This document shows positions 58,240-64,000 of a stretch of DNA of 64,000 bases, piece by piece. The stretch is from assembly GCA_947499955.1 (NCBI GenBank), contig CANMQI010000006.1, positions 310,001-374,000 on the forward strand, written 5' to 3'. Source of the stretch: an uncultured Granulosicoccus sp. Lineage in GTDB: Bacteria > Pseudomonadota > Gammaproteobacteria > Granulosicoccales > Granulosicoccaceae. Within the stretch, counting starts at the first letter, position 1. Every line of letters begins with the position of its first letter. The notes beneath the pieces were generated by a model. That model was not told the DNA's origin. It saw nothing but the letters and a program-made list of their open reading frames with translations, and did no database searches. Both the position numbers and the translations under genes were made by a program.

Positions 58240-59373
58240 ATGAAAAAACGTTGGTTTCTCATCCCGCTCACGCTGTTGGCAGTACCGGTACTTGCATTTC
58301 AGGCGGATCTGTTCCCGGTTTTCGGTGCACGGCCAGCGCCAGAAGATCAGCAGCGTTTTGCCGCCTCCAGCTCATACAACAGTGAGATCGGTGAATTTCA
58401 GAATCGCAGAGCTGAACTGGTTGCCACAATGCAGGAGGAAATGGAAATCCTGCCCATGCTCGGTAAATGGTTCACGGAACGCCCGGATGGCCGCCCGGTG
58501 ACGCTCTTGCCGGAACTGGCGCCGGACCTGAAGGCATTCCAGGCACCGGGCTCCCAGACGCGCCTCATCTGGCTCGGTCATTCGAGTTTTCTGCTGAACA
58601 TGGCTGGCACGATTGTACTTGTCGATCCGGTCTTCGGCGCAACGGCGGCGCCGGTCGGTTTCACTGCCAAACGATTTCAGCCACCCGCGCTGACGCTGAA
58701 CAAGCTGCCGCCTGTCGACATCGTACTGATATCACACGACCACTATGATCACCTCGAAGCAGACAGCGTGCGCTTCTTTGCCGACAAGGCAACCCGATTC
58801 ATCACACCGCTGGGTGTTGGTGGTCATCTACAACGATGGGGAATCCCGGATGGGAGAATCACGGAGCGGGACTGGTGGCAGACGCACGAAACGGATGGCC
58901 TGCAGTTCACGGCAGCGCCGGCGCAGCATTTCTCTGGCCGCGATGGTATCAACAACAATCAGACCTTGTGGGCATCCTGGGTGGTGGCGTCACCGGACTC
59001 CCGACTGTTCTTCAGTGGTGACTCTGGCTACGATACACACTTCAAGGATATCGGCGCACGTCTGGGCCCGTTCGATCTTGCGCTGATGGAAAACGGACAA
59101 TACGACCAGAGCTGGCCCTATGTCCACATGCAACCTGCAGAGACCATTCAGGCTTTCAAGGATGTGAACGCCAGTCGCCTGATGCCCGTACACTGGGGCA
59201 TGTTCGAGCTTGCGTTTCACACCTGGTATGCACCTGTGTCGGCAGTCAGTCGCCTGGCGGATCAGAACGGTATCGAACTGGTGACGCCATTACTGGGTGA
59301 AATGATCACTCTGGACGAATCCCTGCAAACCTTGCGCTGGTGGGAAGATATTGCCCATGAATCTACCGAATGA
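58240..59373 (+). CDS. Metallo-beta-lactamase-fold hydrolase (NAPE-PLD/UlaG-like), exported or membrane-anchored
   Basis: This 377-residue protein begins with a signal or anchor (MKKRWFLIPLTLLAVPVLAF). The metal-binding motif SHDHYDHL gives His166, His168, Asp170 and His171; further ligands are in APAQHFSGRD, FFSGDSGYD and MPVHWGMFEL. The pattern HSSFLLNMAGTIVLVDPVF is typical of the NAPE-PLD/UlaG branch, which hydrolyses phosphodiesters or lactones. Relatives of NAPE-PLD cleave N-acyl phosphatidylethanolamines. The substrate here is open. It follows a TetR regulator, probably as one operon. Confidence 0.87.
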   Translation: MKKRWFLIPLTLLAVPVLAFQADLFPVFGARPAPEDQQRFAASSSYNSEIGEFQNRRAELVATMQEEMEILPMLGKWFTERPDGRPVTLLPELAPDLKAFQAPGSQTRLIWLGHSSFLLNMAGTIVLVDPVFGATAAPVGFTAKRFQPPALTLNKLPPVDIVLISHDHYDHLEADSVRFFADKATRFITPLGVGGHLQRWGIPDGRITERDWWQTHETDGLQFTAAPAQHFSGRDGINNNQTLWASWVVASPDSRLFFSGDSGYDTHFKDIGARLGPFDLALMENGQYDQSWPYVHMQPAETIQAFKDVNASRLMPVHWGMFELAFHTWYAPVSAVSRLADQNGIELVTPLLGEMITLDESLQTLRWWEDIAHESTE

Positions 59374-59560
59374 ACTCTGGTGGGTCGATCGGGAAACAAG
59401 GTAATACATCAGCGATGTTTGTCAGCCGCGCTGGCAAGGCGTTCACCCGGCAGCGTCCTGGAATACTTCGAGCGGGAACGACGCAGGCAGCGCAGCTGAC
59501 AAACTTGCCCTTCGGAAGTCTGCGTACCTGACTTGCAGACAGCCATGACAAACCAGTCAT

Positions 59561-62500
59561 TCAGGATGCCTTGCGCATATCAGGTGCATTACCCGCCATG
59601 AAGTGGCTTATCGCTGAATCGACCTTGTCGATGGCAAGACTCAGCTCATCAGCGTGAGCAAGCAGTAATTCAACCTCATCACTGCTACGTGCAGATTCCA
59701 TCTTCATGCACAGGCTCCAGACTTCCAGTGCACCGGTCGACAGTGATGAGGACTTGAGCCGATGCGCCAGCTCGTCCACCTGCCGCCAGTCTTCACCCTT
59801 GACGGAGGCCACCAGGTTTCTACCTACCTGCTGTAGAGAACTCTGGAATTCTGCGAGGCACTCGTTGATGATTTCCGGATCATCGCCGATCAGTTGTCGC
59901 AAGGCATCGGGATCGAAGATGCCGACGTCTCCTGAATCGACTTCTGCCCTTTCATCCATGCCCACGAGCACTTGTGGACCTGACTCAGCCGGCAATACAA
60001 GATGCTGATCGACAGCGTCCTTCAAGGATGACAGTTGCAGGGGTTTTGTCAGATAGCCGTCAACACCGGCATCAGCAGCACGTCGAGGTTCTCCACTCAA
60101 GGCATTGGCTGTCAGAGCGACGACAGGTATACGCTCGCCTTCCAGCTCTTCCTTCCTTATTGTCCTGGTCATCGTATAGCCATCCATGATGGGCATGTGC
60201 AGATCAGTGAACACCATGCCGTAACGCCCGGATCGCCATTTCTCCAGGGCTTCACTGCCGTTCTCTGCAAACTCGGCGGTATGTCCCAATAGTGCCAGCT
60301 GCCGCTTGATCACCATGCGATTGACGGAGTCGTCTTCTACCACAAGAATACAGCTGCCCGCCGCCATTGCCTCTTCCACACTCAAGGGTTCCTGCACCGG
60401 TAAAACGTTCTCTTCAGTAAAAGCGTGCATGACCTCTGGCGATGCTCGCCCGATGGCAATGGCTACCGCTTCAATCAACGATTTACGTCGCAGCCCGTTG
60501 TAATCGACGACAACCGCACTGATGGACTCGATGTTTCCGCTGTGTGTTGTGGAAACACGCCTGATATGCATGCCCAATGTGTTTTCCTCACGACTCAATA
60601 CCACATGACCTGTATCACTGGAAAGCGGGTTGTCAGATTCCTTTTTGGGCTCCATCAGGTTTGCAGCCGAACAGATAACGACGGCAGGATGTCCAAAGCC
60701 ATGGATCGTGGTCGTTGCCATGCTGAAGTCCTTGACGGCATGCACCGTGGCACCGGCAGTCTTCAGATATTCGGTTATATCTGCGCAATTGTATTCGTCG
60801 GAATCGATCAGCACGCAGTCGACGTTCTCGATATCTTCAAGCTGAGTGAGACCGGCGCCAGTTGGCACGACATCAAGCGACAGCAGGACGGTGAATCGGG
60901 AGCCTTCTCCAAGTCGGCTCTCGACCACTATCTCACCATGCATCATTTCAACGATTCTCTTGCAGATCGAAAGCCCAAGACCTGAACCACCAAAACGCCG
61001 TGTAATGGATGATTCTGCCTGTACGAAAGAGTCGAAGATCTGCGTCTGAGTGTCAGGTGACATTCCCACACCGTTGTCGATGAAATCCAGCTGCAGACTC
61101 AGTGGTTCCGATTGCAGCACCGATGCCCGAACTTGAACATGACCGTCACGTTCGAGCTGTTTCCCACTGAACTTGACGGCATTTCCAAGAAGATTGGTCA
61201 ACAGCTGTCGAAAGCGCGTCACATCGATCTGGACCAGCGATGGAATCATGGGGTCGATATACAGGCTGACCGTGGTATTCGCTTTTCTGGCCAGAGGTAC
61301 CGTTGCCAACACCACATTCTCGATCAACTCCGTCAGATCGCAATCCGTATTTTCAAGCTCGAACTGACCCGCCTCGATCTTGGAGAAGTCCAGAATATCG
61401 TCGATGATCCCCAACAACGAAAATGCCGAGTCCAGGACCATCTGCAAGGACCTTCTCAGATCCTTGTTCAGTGATTCGTTCATCAATACTTCAACCATAC
61501 CGACGACACCATTCATGGGTGTACGAATCTCATGGCTCATTGCTGCCAGAAACGAGGATTTGGCAAGATTCGCAGCCTCGGCAACCTGAGTGGCTTCTTC
61601 GAGTTTCCGGTTGGCATGCTCAAGGCTGGTTGTTCTTGCCAGGACACGGCTTTCCAGCTCCTGGTTCATGACTCGGACTCGTTCTTCGCTGATCTTCAAG
61701 TCGGTGATATCCGATGCGACAGTCAGCACGATATTCTCAGCGCTGTTGTTGGAGCGAATCGGTAGTTTGCCTACGCTGAACCAGCGCTGCTGACCATCAA
61801 GCAGGGTTAATGCCCTGACGCAGTCGAGGCTCATGCCCTTGTCTATGACTGCCAGGGCCTCCTGCATCTCGTCGACATCGGGTGACGAATCGTCAATGGT
61901 TCCTGAGGAACAGCCGGTAATCAACTTTTCTGGCGACATGCCATAGAGACTCTCGGCATAAGCCCTGTTGGCCAGCACATGATTCCCTTCGCGATCTCGT
62001 GCACTGATCAGGTTGGGAATATTGTCGATGACGTCTGCCAGAAAATTCTGCTGCCGCTCGATATTCCTCATGGCCAGACGGTATTCGGAAATATCCCGAA
62101 GCGATAACACGGCACCTGACTTCTGCCCATCGATTTCAGGAAGTGGCCCTCCCGTGACCAGAACGAAACGCGGTTCCTGCCCCGGTGCGACAATACAGAT
62201 TTCCTCGCTGCTTATCGTTGTCCCTGCTACAGCTCGATAGAGTGGCGAGGTTCCAGGGGCAAAGGGTGTTATTCCATCCTCTTTGAACATCTGAAGGCGT
62301 TTGAGCCAGCTCATGTCAACCTCCTTGGAGGGATCCTGCTGGTACCATTCTCGCGCTTTCTTGTTCATCAGAATGTCGGTCATATCCGCATCGCACGCAA
62401 CCACGCCCTCTGCCAGATTTTCCAGTAGTACCGAGTTGATATCCGACTGTTTGCGTAGCTCATTGGTTCGCTGAACCACCCGCATTCTGGCGGAGAGCAG

Positions 62501-63529
62501 CATCCACGCAACAATGGACATCAGCATGCTGAGCAATGTACCGGTAGTGAGCAATACCCAGGGAAGAGCCGAGTCGGTAGCTTTGGTAAATGAAGGGGTT
62601 GATGCGTAGTTGATGGACCACATTCGCCCGGCAATCCTGACCGTTTTACGAGCTGTGAACTGCGCCGGCGTAGCCTGTTTCTCAATCCCCAGTTGCGTCG
62701 AGCCATCGTAGAGCATCGATTCAGGTGAAGCCGTCAGCCCGTCAAAGATCTGAAAATTGATGTTGGAGTGACCCGGTCGCAGAATCCCCTTCATCAGATC
62801 ACTGGCACGAAACGGGCTCATGACAAACCCGAACAGAGTTTCGCGCCTTCTGGCTTCGGTAATCGGAGTCCCGCCCTCCGAACGATAGACCGGCATATAG
62901 AGTATGAAGCCGATCTGCTCCTCTCCGACAACTTCCTTCAGCAACTCCAGCCTGCCCGACAAGGCAGGCTCACCTGTGTCTCTGGCTCTTTCCATGGCCT
63001 GCCGACGCACAGGTTCGACAAACATGTCGTATCCGAGCGCACGACGGTTTCCTTCATTCGATGGTTCAAGGTAGACGACAGCGGAGTATTGCTCTCGCGG
63101 ACTGTCAGGCCTCACGGTATATGCCGGATATCCCTCTGCCCTGATTGCCTTTTCATGAGATTCGAGTTTATCCTTGCCGCCGACCCAGAGACTGAACCCG
63201 ATTCCCCTGAGCGCCGGATAGTACCTGGGTAATTTCAGGCCTTCGACGTATTGATACCACTCATTCCGAGTAACGTTGTCCGAACTGTTGAACAGTCCGA
63301 CACCACCGCGCAATACCTGAGCATAGGCGTCGAAACGCGCCTCGATCTGTGTATGCAGATGGGTTGCGTCCTGCTCGAAACGAATGCGAGATTGGCTATC
63401 CAGCGTGTCACTGGCAAATTTCCATCCCGCTATCGAGATGACCATCAATACCAGAAATACAACTTGTGGAACTAGCAGATTTCTCGCTTTTGATTTGGGC
63501 ATCGTCTTGCTAACGTCGCTATCCTGCAT
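59561..63529 (-). CDS. CHASE-domain hybrid sensor histidine kinase, paralogue of the kinase at 38401-42417
   Basis: This protein has about 1322 residues from ATG 63529 (MQDSDVSKTM); ATG 63502 is an alternative. The domain order repeats that of the other kinase: membrane helix (LLVPQVVFLVLMVISIAGW), CHASE (AQVLRGGVGLFNSSDNVTRN), second helix near 310-335, two PAS domains (LLENLAEGVVACDADM; DNIPNLISARDREGNHVLAN) and a coiled-coil. HisKA follows with His near 665 (FLAAMSHEIRTPMNG), then the ATPase (FGGSGLGLSICKRIVEMM), receiver with Asp near 1109 (VFTDLHMPIMDGY) and Hpt with His near 1255 (ELAHRLKSSSLST). All catalytic sites look intact. It stands alone, without a response-regulator neighbour. 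Confidence 0.93.
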   Translation of the reverse strand: MQDSDVSKTMPKSKARNLLVPQVVFLVLMVISIAGWKFASDTLDSQSRIRFEQDATHLHTQIEARFDAYAQVLRGGVGLFNSSDNVTRNEWYQYVEGLKLPRYYPALRGIGFSLWVGGKDKLESHEKAIRAEGYPAYTVRPDSPREQYSAVVYLEPSNEGNRRALGYDMFVEPVRRQAMERARDTGEPALSGRLELLKEVVGEEQIGFILYMPVYRSEGGTPITEARRRETLFGFVMSPFRASDLMKGILRPGHSNINFQIFDGLTASPESMLYDGSTQLGIEKQATPAQFTARKTVRIAGRMWSINYASTPSFTKATDSALPWVLLTTGTLLSMLMSIVAWMLLSARMRVVQRTNELRKQSDINSVLLENLAEGVVACDADMTDILMNKKAREWYQQDPSKEVDMSWLKRLQMFKEDGITPFAPGTSPLYRAVAGTTISSEEICIVAPGQEPRFVLVTGGPLPEIDGQKSGAVLSLRDISEYRLAMRNIERQQNFLADVIDNIPNLISARDREGNHVLANRAYAESLYGMSPEKLITGCSSGTIDDSSPDVDEMQEALAVIDKGMSLDCVRALTLLDGQQRWFSVGKLPIRSNNSAENIVLTVASDITDLKISEERVRVMNQELESRVLARTTSLEHANRKLEEATQVAEAANLAKSSFLAAMSHEIRTPMNGVVGMVEVLMNESLNKDLRRSLQMVLDSAFSLLGIIDDILDFSKIEAGQFELENTDCDLTELIENVVLATVPLARKANTTVSLYIDPMIPSLVQIDVTRFRQLLTNLLGNAVKFSGKQLERDGHVQVRASVLQSEPLSLQLDFIDNGVGMSPDTQTQIFDSFVQAESSITRRFGGSGLGLSICKRIVEMMHGEIVVESRLGEGSRFTVLLSLDVVPTGAGLTQLEDIENVDCVLIDSDEYNCADITEYLKTAGATVHAVKDFSMATTTIHGFGHPAVVICSAANLMEPKKESDNPLSSDTGHVVLSREENTLGMHIRRVSTTHSGNIESISAVVVDYNGLRRKSLIEAVAIAIGRASPEVMHAFTEENVLPVQEPLSVEEAMAAGSCILVVEDDSVNRMVIKRQLALLGHTAEFAENGSEALEKWRSGRYGMVFTDLHMPIMDGYTMTRTIRKEELEGERIPVVALTANALSGEPRRAADAGVDGYLTKPLQLSSLKDAVDQHLVLPAESGPQVLVGMDERAEVDSGDVGIFDPDALRQLIGDDPEIINECLAEFQSSLQQVGRNLVASVKGEDWRQVDELAHRLKSSSLSTGALEVWSLCMKMESARSSDEVELLLAHADELSLAIDKVDSAISHFMAGNAPDMRKAS

Positions 63530-63822
63530 AGATTGGCGAAGAATCCAACGGCATTGAATAACATCGCAAAACTTTGTCGCTGTCAGACAGCTGCACGTGA
63601 TGTGCCCTAAAACGAGCAATTGCGTGATAGTGCACATCTCAATGGTTAGTTTTTTTGCAAATGTGGCCCGCCCGGGTGCAACTTCGAACCCGGTCCGTTC
63701 CCCATGCCAGTCAGTGCACCCCAGTGGAACCCGATGACCACCTGGCATCGTCGCAACCGGGGAGCCTGCATCACCCGATATATCGTCTCACCCGTTCCGT
63801 TGGCTGTGTCCGACGCAACAGC
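63530..63822. other. Intergenic region upstream of the second hybrid kinase
   Basis: This is 293 bp without a supportable gene, between the kinase start and the end of a partial minus-strand gene. A T run at 63651-63657 follows an AT-rich stretch and may belong to the kinase promoter or leader. I see no repeat or clear operator. Confidence 0.4.
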
Positions 63823-64000
63823 CTACTCCTGCTCTTCCGGTACTCGCGAAGCGGGCGCCAGACCACATGATTCGAGCAACGGCAGAATGACGTCGACGTG
63901 TTGGCGAGGGGCCGATGACAACCACCCCAATTGTCTGTCACGTTGCTCCCGCCACTGCCGGTAAGCGGGTGATTGCGCCTTCTCGAGATGATTTTCAATC
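63823..64000 (-). CDS. Unidentified protein, C-terminal part only
   Basis: From the right edge a minus-strand frame runs 59 codons to TAG at 63823. It has balanced, protein-like composition (NHLEKAQSPAYRQWREQRDR, then HVDVILPLLESCGLAPASRV), unlike the two other frames here, which are Arg- or Ser-rich shadows. Too little is visible to name a family. It would read toward the second hybrid kinase in the same direction. Confidence 0.5.
   Translation of the reverse strand, partial: IENHLEKAQSPAYRQWREQRDRQLGWLSSAPRQHVDVILPLLESCGLAPASRVPEEQE

Overview
The window looks like chromosomal DNA of a free-living, probably marine gammaproteobacterium. The support is the classical rimP-nusA-infB-rbfA-truB-rpsO-pnp operon in proteobacterial order, a moderately high G+C content, an outer-membrane Omp85 protein, an EptA lipid A phosphoethanolamine transferase, and large CHASE-type hybrid kinases. 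I cannot fix the genus. No rRNA, tRNA, CRISPR array or intact mobile element was seen; the only transposon-like trace is one solitary IS200/IS605-type end hairpin.

Left part (1-9.9 kb, all minus strand). A sorbitol/mannitol ABC import operon (smoE, smoF, smoG, smoK) is followed by a long-chain mannitol dehydrogenase and an AraC regulator cut by the window edge. Between smoK and the dehydrogenase lies a degraded C-terminus of a short-chain sorbitol dehydrogenase, exactly where smoS sits in the Rhodobacter operon. Upstream is a three-gene cassette: HAD phosphatase, EamA transporter and Gfo/Idh/MocA oxidoreductase.

Envelope-modification block (9.9-19 kb). A minus-strand operon encodes an Omp85 protein, EptA, a YqaA/DedA-like membrane protein and diacylglycerol kinase. 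Divergent from it is a sensor kinase, convergent with its OmpR-type regulator, and beyond that lies an LtaS-like phosphoglycerol transferase. Both outward-facing promoter regions carry arrays of hexamers ending in TCAG, repeated at exactly 11 bp: six copies before the Omp85 operon and four before the LtaS-like gene. This reads as one two-component system controlling two lipid head-group transferases, with DgkA recycling the diacylglycerol they release. It is the most interesting system in the window.

Core block (19-29 kb, minus strand): tadA, then pnp, rpsO, truB, rbfA, infB, nusA and rimP, with leader and terminator hairpins.

Amino-acid catabolism (29.2-38.1 kb). A fused 2-oxoacid:ferredoxin oxidoreductase, isovaleryl-CoA dehydrogenase and both methylcrotonyl-CoA carboxylase subunits form one operon, divergent from an Lrp/AsnC regulator. 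This suggests ferredoxin-linked leucine degradation.

Signalling and accessory part (38.4-64 kb). Two paralogous CHASE-PAS-HisKA-REC-Hpt hybrid kinases lie about 20 kb apart. Between them are a single-domain response regulator, an esterase, a soluble chemoreceptor with a C-terminal sensor, a LysR regulator with a dimethylglycine dehydrogenase-like flavoprotein, a photolyase locus (DUF2256 protein, FAD-domain protein, divergent PhrB-like photolyase lacking the usual CxxC), a SulP transporter with a repeat-bearing tail, a cystathionine synthase/lyase-family enzyme, a Rossmann-fold protein and a TetR/metallo-beta-lactamase-fold pair. The right edge cuts an unidentified gene.
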